Origin: PALSA-555 sp963821325 | Lineage (GTDB): Bacteria > Actinomycetota > Acidimicrobiia > IMCC26256 > PALSA-555 | Direction: 5' to 3' | DNA length: 64,000 nt | NCBI GenBank assembly: GCA_963821325.1 | Contig: CAWGDC010000002.1 | Span: 62,001-126,000, forward strand | Part shown: piece after piece, positions 36,895 through 46,249 of the stretch | Layout of the letters: each line of letters starts with the position of its first letter | How positions within the stretch are numbered: position 1 is the stretch's first letter | Made by a program: the position numbers and the translations under genes | The notes under the pieces: model-generated | The model's database searches: none | What the model was told of the DNA's origin: nothing | Seen by the model: only the letters and a program-made list of their open reading frames with translations

Positions 36895-37347
36895 GGGAGA
36901 GACGCTAGAAGACGATCCGGTCGGTGCGAGGAACCCTTCGGCTCAATGCCCCTGGGCGTGGAACCGGATCCCGACGGGATCCGCCGAGACGCCTCACGGT
37001 CTGGTGGACCGCGAGTCAGCACCGCGAAGCCGTCTGGACGAGCGGACGCATCTGTCCGAACGGCATTGCCCGCTGGGCAGGACCGGCGCCACGCGTCCAG
37101 GCGAGTCGCTCATCTCGCTACACTGGTTTGCAACGGCCGCCTCCCGCGCCACACGGAGAGGTGGGTGGACTGGGTTGCCATGCGCCCGATCCATGCAGTG
37201 CCCAAGGCGGGCGCTGCACCCGTTTCTTCGAGGATGTTCACGACATCCTCCGACGTTCCTTCGAGAGCGAAGCTGCATGACCGGATCGATTGGTGACGTG
37301 AAGCCCCACCACCGATGCCCCGCGTCGACTTTCAGGCTGGTGGATCA
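36895..37347. other. 453-base intergenic region upstream of the SNF2 operon
   Basis: It contains one hairpin repeat (36991) and several short frames without Shine-Dalgarno or recognisable protein. It separates the divergent MFS and SNF2 operons, so promoters for both must lie here, but I cannot mark their -35/-10 boxes with confidence. Confidence 0.45.
36991..37017. repeat. GACTCGCG hairpin, imperfect copy
   Basis: Arms GCCTCACGGTC and GACCGCGAGTC flank loop tggtg; nine of eleven positions pair. The outer six to seven bases of the right arm keep the consensus exactly. Confidence 0.45.
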
Positions 37348-37677
37348 GTGAATCCGAAGTCCACGTCGATCGTGCTCAGCCCGCGGCAGTTTGACCAGTA
37401 CGTCGGCGCGGACGCCGACGGCGAGGCGACGCCGGAGCAGCTCGCGGTCCTCGAGGCCGACCGGCCGGCGTGGCGCAGCTCGTTGCTGCGCCTCCTTCGC
37501 GAGGCCGAGGACCACCTCGCCACGGCTCGATCGTTGCCCGGCGAGGAGCGGAACCAGGTTGTCGCCGACCTGACGTCCGAGCGACGCCAGCTGTCGGCGG
37601 CATGGGCCCGCCTGACCGCTGCCGACGGAGTGGGGCCCGATGACGATCGCGACCGCGGTGCGCGGCGAGGACCGTGA
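37348..37677 (+). CDS. Small protein, first gene of the SNF2 helicase operon
   Basis: The product is 109 residues from GTG 37348 (VNPKSTSIVLSPRQFDQYVG); an ATG at 37315 is a weaker choice. It is helical and charged (LLRLLREAEDHLATARSL, TSERRQLSAAWARLTAADGV). It overlaps the SNF2 gene by 38 bases, which indicates coupled translation. No family is recognised; in other actinobacteria SNF2/SWIM operons often carry such small extra frames. Confidence 0.65.
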   Translation: MNPKSTSIVLSPRQFDQYVGADADGEATPEQLAVLEADRPAWRSSLLRLLREAEDHLATARSLPGEERNQVVADLTSERRQLSAAWARLTAADGVGPDDDRDRGARRGP

Positions 37678-40574
37678 TGAATCCCATCTCGCCGCGAGCG
37701 TTCAGTTGCAGGTGTCCTGGGAACCGGGATGGGTGGTGGCATGGGCCGCGGGCCCGCGCATCTCCCCGGTGGACAGCGACGCGGTCATCGCGATGCTGAC
37801 CGCCGCGGGCGCGCCGGCATCGGCTTGGACCCCCCACGCGGCGGTCCGAATGCCACACGGTTCGAGCGCCGCTGCGTTCGCCGCTCCCGTCGGCGAGGTG
37901 TTGGGATGGCTGGTCGCCGCCGGCGCCGATCAGGCGGGCGACAGCATCGGTCCCAGTGTGCGCTGGTTGGGGCGGGTCGCGATCTGGGCGGTGGAGCTCA
38001 CGGCGCGCGGAGCGATGGTTCCCCTCTTGCGTCAGCGCCGGCGGGGCAGGGGAGGCGCGAGTGACTCCATCGGTGCGTATTCCGTGCGCTGGACTCCGGC
38101 TCTGATTGATCCGGTCCGCCTCGCAGGGCTAGCCAGGACCATGCCGGGGACCGTGCTCGCGCTGGACCCGAGCGTCGGCGACCGAGCCTTGATCCGCTCC
38201 GCGCTCACCGGCATGGTCGACGCGATCTGTCGGGACAGCGCTCGTCGCCTCGAGGTACCGGCGCCGCCACCGCGCGTTCGCACCCCGGCCGATGTCGGTG
38301 AAGCGTTCTTCGGCCGACTCGACGGCAGCGCCTTCGATGCCCCTTTGCGCCTCGGCGGCGAGATCTCGGCGCGGATCGAGCGTTGGGCTCGGTCCGTGAC
38401 GCGGGAGCGCGCGCCCTTGATCGTTCGGCTCGATCCTCCCGACGAGGGTGACGCCTGGAGCCTCACGGTGCTCGCCCCCGGACCCGAGGGCCGCTTGATC
38501 CCGATCCAGCAGGCGATCGTCAACGGCGGTTCGGATCAGGGCAGTGTCGAGGACGAGATCGCGCGCCTCGAACGGATGCTTCCGGCACTGCGACGTCCCG
38601 GCGGTACCCGGCACGGCCAGGTGATCCTGAGTCAGGACGAGGCGTGGGAGCTGATGGTGGACACTGGCCCACAGCTCGCCGCCGCTGGGTTCGATGTACG
38701 CGTGCCGGCGCTCTCACGACGCCGGCCCACACCAGCCCTGCGCGTGTTTGCCGACGAGGCGTCGGAGTCAGCCGTCGGTGCGACCCAGCTCGCCACTGTG
38801 CGATGGTCGGCCCTCTTCGACGATGTCGAGCTCACGGCCGCCGACATCGCGCGACTGGCCAGGGATGCGCGACCGCTGATCCGATCCGGCGGACGGTGGG
38901 TCGCGATCGATAAAGCCGATCTCGACGCTGCCGCGGTCGCGCTCGCGGAGCGGGCCACCACAACCCAGCTGTCGGGGGCAGAGATGCTCCGCCTCGCGCT
39001 CGGTCTTGAGGGCTCGCCACTCGCGGGTGGGACGACGGTCAGCGGTGGAGGCTGGGCCGCCGCCTTGCTGACGTCCGCGGCCAACCTGTCCGCCGAATCG
39101 GTTAGCCCTCCCGCGGGGTTCGTCGGCGATCTCCGCGACTACCAGGCTGAGGCACTCGCGTGGCTCGGCTTCCTCGACTCGGCTGAGCTCGGCGGCTGTC
39201 TCGCTCTCGACATGGGCCTGGGTAAGACGCCGACCATGCTCGCACATCTTCTTGCCGACACCAGTACCGACCCTGCATTGGTGGTCGCACCAGCGGCCGT
39301 GGTCGGCAACTGGGCCGCGGAGGCTGCCCGGTTCGCTCCGGGCCTGCGCGTCGTCGTGCACCACGGCACCAACCGCGCCTCCGCCGAGGAGATCGCCGCC
39401 GAGGTCGCCGAAGCCGACGTCGTCATCACGACCTACGGAACGGCTGTACGCGACGTCGACGCCATTGCCGATGTCTCGTGGTCGCGGGTCGTCCTCGACG
39501 AGGCCCAAACGATCAAGAACCCTGCGAGCGACACGTCGCAGCAACTGCGGCGGATCCCGACGCGAAGCCGGATCGCTCTGACGGGCACTCCCATCGAAAA
39601 CGGGCTCGGTGACCTTTGGGCCATCTTGGACTTCACCAATCCGGGCCTCGTCGGCCCCCGGCCGCAGTTCATCGCCCAGCTCTCGCGTCGAGCGCGGCGC
39701 CGCACCGGCCGCCGAGGAGGCTCTGCGGACCCTGAACGGGATCCTCGTGTTCCGACGCACGAAGGCCGAGCCGATGATCGCAGCGGAGCTACCCGAACAG
39801 ATTGACGAACTCGATCACTGCGCGATGACCCCCGAACAGATCGGCCTGTACCAAGCGGTGCTCGACAAGTTGGTGCTGGGCACTGATCTCACCGACGGCG
39901 AGAAACCGCGCAAAGGCCAGATCCTTGCCGCGATCACCGCCCTCAAGCAGATCTGTAACCATCCCTCGGCGTATCAAGACGACGATCGCCCGCTCGACGG
40001 GCGCTCCGGCAAGCTCGCGCGCCTCGACGAGATCGTCGCAGCGGTGTTCGCCGCCGAGGAGCGGGTCCTGGTGTTCACGCACTTCGCCGAATGGGGGGTG
40101 CGTCTCGCCGAGCACCTCACCGACCGTACCGGAACGCCGGTGGCGTGCTACCACGGCGGATTGTCCCGTACCGTGCGCGACCGTCTCGTCGAGGACTTTC
40201 AGAGCGGCGACGGCCCCGGCGCCCTGGTGCTGTCACTGAAGGCCGGCGGCACGGGATTGAACCTGACCGCCGCGAGCCATGTCGTGCTCTTCGATCGCTG
40301 GTGGAACCCTGCCGTCGAGGACCAGGCCCGCGACCGAGCGTGGCGTATCGGCCAGACCCGCACGGTGATCTGTCACCGTCTCATCTGCCCGGGCACCGTC
40401 GACGAGCGGGTCGAAGAGGTTGTCGCCGGCAAACGCCGGATCGCCGCCCTCGTCCTGCCGAAGTCGAGTTCAATTGCCGATCTCGACAGCGAACAGCTTC
40501 GGGTGGCGCTCGGTATCCGACCCGACACCGTCCTCACCGAGGATCTGCTGGTGACCGATGGAGCGACAGCATGA
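37640..40574 (+). CDS. SNF2-family helicase/ATPase with SNF2-associated N-terminal domain (frame broken once)
   Basis: The N-terminal 480 residues form the helicase-associated region typical of this actinobacterial family. The ATPase core has motif I LDMGLGKTPTML, motif II VLDEAQTIKNP, motif III ALTGTPIENGLGDLWAI, and in the C-terminal lobe VFTHFAEWGVRLAEHL and LSLKAGGTGLNLTAASHVVL then ARDRAWRIGQTR. SNF2 proteins move on double-stranded DNA to remodel protein-DNA complexes. The frame changes near 39690-39710, between RPQFIAQLS and EEALRTLNGILVFRRTK, with no loss of conserved blocks; combined length is about 977 residues. An indel is likelier than a true split. Its stop overlaps the next ATG (ATGA). 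Confidence 0.87.
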
Positions 40575-40861
40575 GCGGACCGCGCCGTCGCAAGCCGGCG
40601 ACACGACCGAGCCGAAGTCGGCGCCCGGCTGCGGCGCGGGACTTCTGGGGCCGCGAGAACACCGAGGACCACCCGGCGGTGATCATCAGGCCCTCCGACG
40701 ATCCCACCGCCATGATCCGCTCCCTCGGCCCCCCGCCGCTCCCGGGCGGTGAGACGGTGGCCGAACACCAATTCGCCGCGACGTACCAAAAGGCCGCCGC
40801 TCTGGCGATCGCGCTCGCGGCCGCCTCCGGACTACTCGACACGGGCGAGCACGACGAATGA
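40571..40861 (+). CDS. Small protein resembling the tail of SWIM zinc-finger partners
   Basis: ATG 40571 overlaps the SNF2 stop (ATGA). The 96 residues are basic at first (MSGPRRRKPATRPSRSRRPA) and then read DFWGRENTEDHPAVIIRPSD, SLGPPPLPGG and YQKAAALAIALAAASG. In other actinobacteria the gene after this SNF2 type encodes a longer SWIM zinc-finger protein whose C-terminal end has the same FWG... LGxPP... YxxAAxxA pattern. Here no CxC...CxH zinc finger is present, so the finger-bearing part is missing or replaced. The comparison is from memory and should be tested. Confidence 0.55.
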   Translation: MSGPRRRKPATRPSRSRRPAAARDFWGRENTEDHPAVIIRPSDDPTAMIRSLGPPPLPGGETVAEHQFAATYQKAAALAIALAAASGLLDTGEHDE

Positions 40862-40947
40862 CGCGTCGTCGCTCGGCGCCCACGTCCCACGCCGCAGCCG
40901 AGTGCCGGATCAACCCAAGGGGGCGAGGCGCGCCAACCGCCAAGGGC

Positions 40948-40959
40948 GGACCGCGAGTC
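40948..40959. repeat. Single right arm of the GACTCGCG hairpin family
   Basis: GGACCGCGAGTC matches the conserved right arm exactly, but no good left arm is found within 30 bases. It lies between the SNF2 operon and the next gene. Confidence 0.35.
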
Positions 40960-41103
40960 ACGGTGATGGGCGCAGACGTGCGTAGACCGCGGGGCGAGCC
41001 AGGGTGACAACCGTGCCGGCACGACGCGAGGACCCGCTCACGCCACCGCTGAATGTTCGGGAGCGTCCGGGCTGCTGCCGTATCCGCGGTTGGTGAGGGG
41101 TAC

Positions 41104-42153
41104 ATGCGTGCGTGGCGGGTTCATGAGGTTGGCGAGCCGATCGACGTGTTCGTCATGGAGGACGTCGACGAGCCGACCCCACGGAGCCTTGCCCGTTTGG
41201 GAATGAGCCTGGGCGGTTGGGTGCCGCTCGATGAGGCGCCGTACCCGGTAACGCCCGACTGGGCGATCGTCGAGATGCACGTCGCCGCACTCGCGCTTCC
41301 CGACGTCACGATGGCCCGTGGCACATATCCGGTGCCGGTCCCGCGCCCCTACATCTCTGGACAAGAGGGCGTGGGAATTGTGCGAGAGGCGACGCCCGCG
41401 CTCGCACACCTCATCGGGACCCGAGTCGTCGGTGCGTGCATCCAACCCTGGGGGAGCTTCGCCGATGTCGGGGTGGCGGTCGCTCCGAGTGTGGTCCCGG
41501 CACCGAGCGCGCTCGACGACATCGAGGCCGCAGCCTTCCTGATACCTGCTCATACGGCGTACCACGCGGTGATTCGACGTGGACAGGTGACAGCCGGCGA
41601 GACCGTGCTGGTCACCGGCGCCGCCGGAGGCCTCGGGTCCGCCTGCGTGCAGCTGGCGGTCGCAAGGGGAGCGCGTGTCGTCGCCGTGGTCGGCAGCGCC
41701 CAAAAGGCCGAGCACTGCCGGGCGCTCGGTGCGGCGCTGACCATCGATCACTCCGCGGTCTCCGTGGGCGACACGGTCCGAGAGGCCATCGGTGACCGCG
41801 CGCTCGATGTCATCATCGATCCGGTCCAGGGTGACGGGAGCGGCCAGCTGCGCGCGCTGCTGGCGCCGGACGGTCGCCATGTTCTCTGTGGACACGCCGG
41901 CGGTCTGCACGCGATCGACCCACACTTCTACGTTGCCAACGTCACACTCGTCGGCGCGACGCTCGGCGGCTATCCACCCCACGTCATGAGCGCGATGTTC
42001 GCGGAGGCGTCGCTGGATCTCCTCGCGATGCTCGACGCTGGCACCTTCCGGCCGACGCCCACGGAGGTCATCGAGTTCGACGAGGTGCCCAGGGTCCTGA
42101 CCGCGATGGCTCAGCGTGACACGATCGGTCGCCCCGTCGTCCGCCTCGTGTGA
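41104..42153 (+). CDS. MDR family zinc-free dehydrogenase/quinone reductase
   Basis: The 349-residue enzyme starts at ATG 41104 after GAGGGG. The Rossmann motif is VLVTGAAGGLGSACVQLAVA near residue 168. The N-terminal part carries YPVPVPRPYISGQEGVGIVR. There is no structural zinc motif. It should oxidise or reduce a carbonyl or alkene with NAD(P)H. It is the second MDR enzyme in the window and is not closely similar to the one at 18341. Confidence 0.85.
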   Translation: MRAWRVHEVGEPIDVFVMEDVDEPTPRSLARLGMSLGGWVPLDEAPYPVTPDWAIVEMHVAALALPDVTMARGTYPVPVPRPYISGQEGVGIVREATPALAHLIGTRVVGACIQPWGSFADVGVAVAPSVVPAPSALDDIEAAAFLIPAHTAYHAVIRRGQVTAGETVLVTGAAGGLGSACVQLAVARGARVVAVVGSAQKAEHCRALGAALTIDHSAVSVGDTVREAIGDRALDVIIDPVQGDGSGQLRALLAPDGRHVLCGHAGGLHAIDPHFYVANVTLVGATLGGYPPHVMSAMFAEASLDLLAMLDAGTFRPTPTEVIEFDEVPRVLTAMAQRDTIGRPVVRLV

Positions 42154-42285
42154 GGACGCAACGGTGCCGACGATCCGCACGCCGCCGGCTGCGACGTTGG
42201 CTGTCTCCTCACGAGCCGTACGGGAGCATGATGGCGCTGGCGTCCGCGCTGCGCCACGACAGGAATGAGGACACGCGAGCTCCTG

Positions 42286-43113
42286 TCACGCGGTCACGTC
42301 GATGGTCAGCAGGTCGGCGGCCAGCCTCACCTCGCCGTCGAAATGAGCGGCGGCTTGGTCCAGCCACTCCTGTTCCGAGCCGGGCGCAGGTGCAGGAACG
42401 AGATGCGTGAGCACGAGTTCGCGGATTCCGTTTCTCGCCGCAGTCTGCGCGGCATCCGGGACCGACGAGTGGTAGTCGAGCACGTCCGTGAGTCGGGGCA
42501 ACCCCACCGGCTCGATGAGGTCGCGTCGCACCACGGTGTGCACGAGCACGTCGGCGCCAGCAGCGAGTTCGTCGAGCCCGGCGCAGGGCACGGTGTCGCC
42601 CGCGATGACGACCGACCGCTCGCCGTCGTCGATGCGGAACCCGACGGTCGGTCGGACCGGGGCGTGGTCGGTGGGGGCGGCCGTCACCCGCACCCCGCCT
42701 TCGTCGAAGATGACGCCTCGATCGACTTCGGTCACCGTTGATGAAGGGCGCCATTGCAGGTCGTCGTGGTGGGCGAGGCGGTAGCCGATGTCTGGCTCGA
42801 GCATCGCCTCGGTGGCCTGGAGCAGCGTGGCCGTGCCCACCGGACCGAAGACGGGCAGGGGGTTGGGTTCGAACGACATGACCCACCGCGTCGTGACGAT
42901 GTCGTTGAGGTCGGTCATGTGGTCGCTGTGCAGATGCGTCAAGAACAACGCGCGGAACGCCCCGGCGCCCGATGCCACCGCTGCGGCGCGCATCAGGACA
43001 CCGCGCCCGCAGTCGAACAACAAGTCCCCGACCGTCGTGCGGACGAGCGTCGCCGGGCCAGCCCGCTCTCGGTCGGGAAGCGGGCTACCACTCCCCAGGA
43101 TGATCACCTGCAT
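42286..43113 (-). CDS. MBL-fold hydrolase, RNase Z / arylsulfatase-like
   Basis: The 275-residue protein has the metal motif LFLTHLHSDHMTDLND near residue 57, a second-site Asp in VVIAGDTVPCAG and a late His in LVLTHLVPAP. The N-terminal MQVIILGSGSPLPDRERAGP and FDCGRG match the RNase Z-type branch of metallo-beta-lactamase proteins. Many relatives hydrolyse esters rather than tRNA. It lacks the long exosite arm of true RNase Z, so a different substrate is likely. Confidence 0.88.
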   Translation of the reverse strand: MQVIILGSGSPLPDRERAGPATLVRTTVGDLLFDCGRGVLMRAAAVASGAGAFRALFLTHLHSDHMTDLNDIVTTRWVMSFEPNPLPVFGPVGTATLLQATEAMLEPDIGYRLAHHDDLQWRPSSTVTEVDRGVIFDEGGVRVTAAPTDHAPVRPTVGFRIDDGERSVVIAGDTVPCAGLDELAAGADVLVHTVVRRDLIEPVGLPRLTDVLDYHSSVPDAAQTAARNGIRELVLTHLVPAPAPGSEQEWLDQAAAHFDGEVRLAADLLTIDVTA

Positions 43114-43196
43114 GCTGTGGACCTACCCGACTTGTGGGGCGCCGGTTCGGGGCGCGGCGAATGTCTCGATGTGCCATAGGCGATAGATTGGCTGTT

Positions 43197-43376
43197 GTGA
43201 CCGAGCGAACAGAGGTTGTGGCGGCCCACCGTGAGTTGTGCGAGGCAAGTGACGCGGTCCGCCATCTGCTGGTCGAAGAGGGCCTCACTCAGTCTCGGAT
43301 CGATGACGCACGGAGTCGCCTCGCTCGCGCCTACCAGCGGGCTGAGGCTATCGACCTCGAAGTCCTGCACGCCTGA
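43197..43376 (+). CDS. Small helical protein
   Basis: GTG 43197 encodes 59 residues (VTERTEVVAAHRELCEASDA and DARSRLARAYQRAEAIDLEV). It is predicted to be almost fully helical. A CATAGG / GATAGA-like AT-richer stretch just before the start could be a -10 box, giving a leaderless or short-leader transcript. It is divergent from the MBL-fold gene. No family is recognised. Confidence 0.5.
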   Translation: MTERTEVVAAHRELCEASDAVRHLLVEEGLTQSRIDDARSRLARAYQRAEAIDLEVLHA

Positions 43377-43676
43377 GGCGCTGATCCGTACGCCATTCGT
43401 CGCACTCGGGTCGCTCGGCTCTCGCCTGCGCCGGCTGCGCCGGCGTCCTCTCGGCTGAGGTCGCTCGGCGTTCACGCCTCGGCGAGCTCTCCGGGTAACG
43501 GCGCCAAGCGTCGTCGAGCAGCTCCTCGAGTCATCGTCGGGTCCTCACGGACGGCACGGGCGCCTGACGCCACTCCGGGTACCGCGCTGCGCCTCGCGGT
43601 GTGGCGGATCGCGAAATCGGCGTCGTGAACGCGGTCGGGCGCCGCGTGGGCCGCGCTGACCGCGTCCAGGTGCTTC
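43377..43676. other. 300-base gap with a degenerate hairpin repeat
   Basis: No credible gene is seen. A weak member of the hairpin family spans 43591-43618 (CCTCGCGGT ... ATCGCGAAATC). Direct GC-rich repeats (ctgcgccgg) lie near 43430. Confidence 0.4.
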
Positions 43677-43973
43677 CTACTCCTCTGGCGGAAGCCACCA
43701 GCAGGCTGGGATCTCCTGGCGGAGTCGGTCGAAGCACGCGTCCCGATGGGTGCAACCGGGGCATTCGGCTGGACTGACCCGAACCGTGCCGTGAGGACCC
43801 GTCTGCCAGCACCGCCCACATGCCTCGCACAGGTAGCGGGGCTCGAACTCGGCATTCGTGACCCAGCACATTCGTTCGGACCCACACTGTGGGCACTCGA
43901 AGCCAGGATGCCCAAAGGGTCGAGCCGTCGGTCGGACACCTTGCCAAGTCAGGACTCCCATCGCTTCCTTCAT
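43677..43973 (-). CDS. Zinc-ribbon protein, paralogue 1
   Basis: The protein is 98 residues from ATG 43973, chosen because GAGGGAGG lies six bases before it; an ATG at 44024 would add 17 residues without a site. It contains FECPQCGSERMCWVTN, LCEACGRCWQTG and ECPGCTHRDACFDRL, giving nine to ten cysteines in two probable zinc ribbons, and ends WWLPPEE. The protein at 58939 has the same cysteine layout and the same blocks (LCEACGRCW, HR/EAC, WWL). A nucleic-acid or protein-binding role is plausible; the family is unnamed. Confidence 0.75.
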   Translation of the reverse strand: MKEAMGVLTWQGVRPTARPFGHPGFECPQCGSERMCWVTNAEFEPRYLCEACGRCWQTGPHGTVRVSPAECPGCTHRDACFDRLRQEIPACWWLPPEE

Positions 43974-44212
43974 CGCGCCTCCCTCATGGACCATCTCATC
44001 GGTCGGTCGCTCGAGCCCCTCCACTCTCCAACCATGCGCCGGACCGAGGGCGGAGGACTAGGGACGAAGGTCCCACCTCGGTGTCGCACCGACGACGGAC
44101 TCCAGGCGGGTCCACAGGAGACTTCGTAACCCTCCAGCCGCCGAGGGGTCGAGATGGCGTGCCGGGGCGTCCACTTCCTCCGGCCCAGATTCGCTCGAAC
44201 TCGAATACCTGG

Positions 44213-45016
44213 TCAGTCGGGTTCGGACGCGCCAACGCGCTTGGCCATCCGTCCCGCGGCGGCGATTCGAGCCCGGTCGTCTGCGGGACGCACGTACAGG
44301 ATCAGGCGGTTCACGCCGAGCGTGTCCAGATGCCTGCGCCGCTCCGAGTCGATCGTCAGCCACGCTTCGTCCAGCGCCGTGAAGACGGTGACCAAGAAGT
44401 GAGCGGGATCACGACCCGCCCGCTCGTGGGCGACGCGGGCGATGGTCACGATCTCCCCCAAATGAGGGTGGGACGCTCGCGTGTCGATTCCATCGCCGAC
44501 CCGACCCGCGAGCTCCGCCATCTTCGGACCGAACGCGCCGATCACGAACGGCGGTGCAGGGTCAGGCTCCAGGAACCCGGGTGATCGCCACAGGCGCCGA
44601 ACCTGCTCGACGCACGTCTCGATCTGCGCTCGGCGGACCGGATCGGCCGCCACCGTCCCGCCGATCGCCTCTTGCTCACGGTGATAGGGCGTGTCCGGGC
44701 CACCGCCAGCTCCGAGCCCCAGCAGCAGTCGGCCATCCGAGACGTCCTGGAGCGTGGCCGCCATGACGGCCAGCACCCCAGGACGGCGATTGGCGACGTT
44801 GAGGACAAGCGGTCCGATCATCACGTCCGGGACGGCGACCGCGAGCGCAGTCAGCACGGTCCAGCACTCGAGCACGTTCGGGGCGTCGTACACGCGGCCG
44901 TCCAGGTGATCCCAGGTCCAGACGCCCGCGAACCCCGCCTCGGCCGCAGCACGGGCCGTGTCGCGCAGGTCGGACCAGCGTGTGCCGAACGGGTCCAAGA
45001 GCACGTCGATCTGCAT
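44213..45016 (-). CDS. LLM class (luciferase-like) F420-dependent oxidoreductase
   Basis: The 267-residue protein shows the TIM-barrel pattern of luciferase-like monooxygenases: GFAGVWTWDHLDGR near 30-43, VMIGPLVLNVANRRPGVLAV and LLLGLGAGG near 96-104, and VIGAFGPKMAELAGRVGDGI. Actinobacterial members use F420H2 or FMN. The size is slightly below the usual 300-340 residues. The substrate is unknown. Confidence 0.88.
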   Translation of the reverse strand: MQIDVLLDPFGTRWSDLRDTARAAAEAGFAGVWTWDHLDGRVYDAPNVLECWTVLTALAVAVPDVMIGPLVLNVANRRPGVLAVMAATLQDVSDGRLLLGLGAGGGPDTPYHREQEAIGGTVAADPVRRAQIETCVEQVRRLWRSPGFLEPDPAPPFVIGAFGPKMAELAGRVGDGIDTRASHPHLGEIVTIARVAHERAGRDPAHFLVTVFTALDEAWLTIDSERRRHLDTLGVNRLILYVRPADDRARIAAAGRMAKRVGASEPD

Positions 45017-45206
45017 CGCCGAACGCTATGGTCTCGCGTCGCACCGTTGGTCCCCAGGCGTTCATGCGGCCACGCCGGTGTGGAGTGCACGGCGGGCCCG
45101 GCTCCCCGTAAGGTCTAGGGAGAGGGATGTTCGCCGCACAGGACCGTATTGCCGGCGCACTCGGGTCGCGTGGCGCACGACGACCACCGAGTCGGGAGTC
45201 GGGCTG

Positions 45207-45566
45207 ATGGAGATCTTCAAGGAGTTCAGCTTCGAGGCGGCTCATCGGCTCCCGAACGTGCCGCCCGGCCACAAATGCGCTCGCCTCCACGGGCATTCCT
45301 TTCGACTGAGTGTTCACATCACCGCCCCGGTCCAGGCGGAGGCGGGGTGGGTCCGCGACTTCGCGGAGATCAGTTGCGCGATGGTGCCGCTGCTCGCTCG
45401 CCTCGACCACTACTACCTCAACGAGATCGACGGGCTCGAGAACCCCACCAGCGAGATCCTGGCGCAGTGGATCTGGGACCAGCTGGTGGACACACTCCCC
45501 GACCTCTCCCAGGTGGTCGTGCGCGAGACGTGCACGTCCGGGTGCGTCTATCGCGGTGAGCGTTGA
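45207..45566 (+). CDS. queD: 6-carboxytetrahydropterin synthase (QueD)
   Basis: The 119-residue protein starts at ATG 45207, with GGGAG about 11 bases upstream. It has the zinc-binding histidines of the PTPS/QueD family (EAAHRL near residue 11, then RLHGHSF), the catalytic cysteine context GHKCARLHGH, DHYYLNEI and the late RETCTSGC. QueD makes 6-carboxytetrahydropterin from dihydroneopterin triphosphate, the second step to preQ0. It overlaps queC (TTGA), so both are translated together. QueE and FolE genes are not in the window. Confidence 0.9.
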   Translation: MEIFKEFSFEAAHRLPNVPPGHKCARLHGHSFRLSVHITAPVQAEAGWVRDFAEISCAMVPLLARLDHYYLNEIDGLENPTSEILAQWIWDQLVDTLPDLSQVVVRETCTSGCVYRGER

Positions 45567-46234
45567 ACGCAGGCGGCCGGCCAACTGACCGCGCGACGGT
45601 CGCGGTGCTCGCCAGCGGTGGTCTCGACAGCGCCATCCTGGTCGCCGAGTTCCTCCGACAAGAACGCGCGGTCCAACCCATCTACATCCGGTTCGGGCTG
45701 ACCTGGGAGGCGGTCGAGGAGGCGCATCTCCGCCGGTTCCTGGGGACACTGCCAGCTCGTGGACTGGTCACGCTCGACTTCCCGATCGCCGACGTCTATG
45801 GAGCCCACTGGAGCCTCTTGGCCCGGGACGTCCCGGACGCCGACTCACCCGACGACGCGGTCTACCTCCCTGGCCGGAACCTCCTCCTCGTCGCCAAGGC
45901 CGCCGTGTGGTGCGCGCTCCACAACATCTCGACGGTCGCCCTCGGCACGCTGAAGGGCAACCCGTTCAGCGACAGCACCCCGACGTTCTTCGCCGGGCTG
46001 GGGTCGGTCGTGCAGACGGGCTTGGACTGGCCGTTCGAGATCGTGACGCCGTTCTCCGAGCTGAACAAGGCCGACGTGCTGGACCTCGGTCGCGATCTTG
46101 CGCTGCAGCACACGTTCTCGTGCATCCATCCCGAGGGCGAGCAGCACTGCGGCCGCTGCAACAAATGCGCCGAGCGACGCCGCGCCTTCTCGGACCTCTC
46201 GATCGAGGACGTCACCACCTACGCCACCGCGTGA
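45563..46234 (+). CDS. queC: 7-cyano-7-deazaguanine synthase (QueC)
   Basis: The 223-residue enzyme starts at TTG 45563 inside the queD stop. The ATP pyrophosphatase loop is VLASGGLDSAI near residues 14-24. The C-terminal zinc site has four cysteines in SCIHPEGEQHCGRCNKCAER. QueC converts 7-carboxy-7-deazaguanine to preQ0. The product feeds queuosine, 7-deazaguanine DNA modification or secondary metabolites; the absence of queF and tgt here leaves that open. Confidence 0.92.
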   Translation: MNAGGRPTDRATVAVLASGGLDSAILVAEFLRQERAVQPIYIRFGLTWEAVEEAHLRRFLGTLPARGLVTLDFPIADVYGAHWSLLARDVPDADSPDDAVYLPGRNLLLVAKAAVWCALHNISTVALGTLKGNPFSDSTPTFFAGLGSVVQTGLDWPFEIVTPFSELNKADVLDLGRDLALQHTFSCIHPEGEQHCGRCNKCAERRRAFSDLSIEDVTTYATA

Positions 46235-46249
46235 AGCAGAGTCTCGCTC

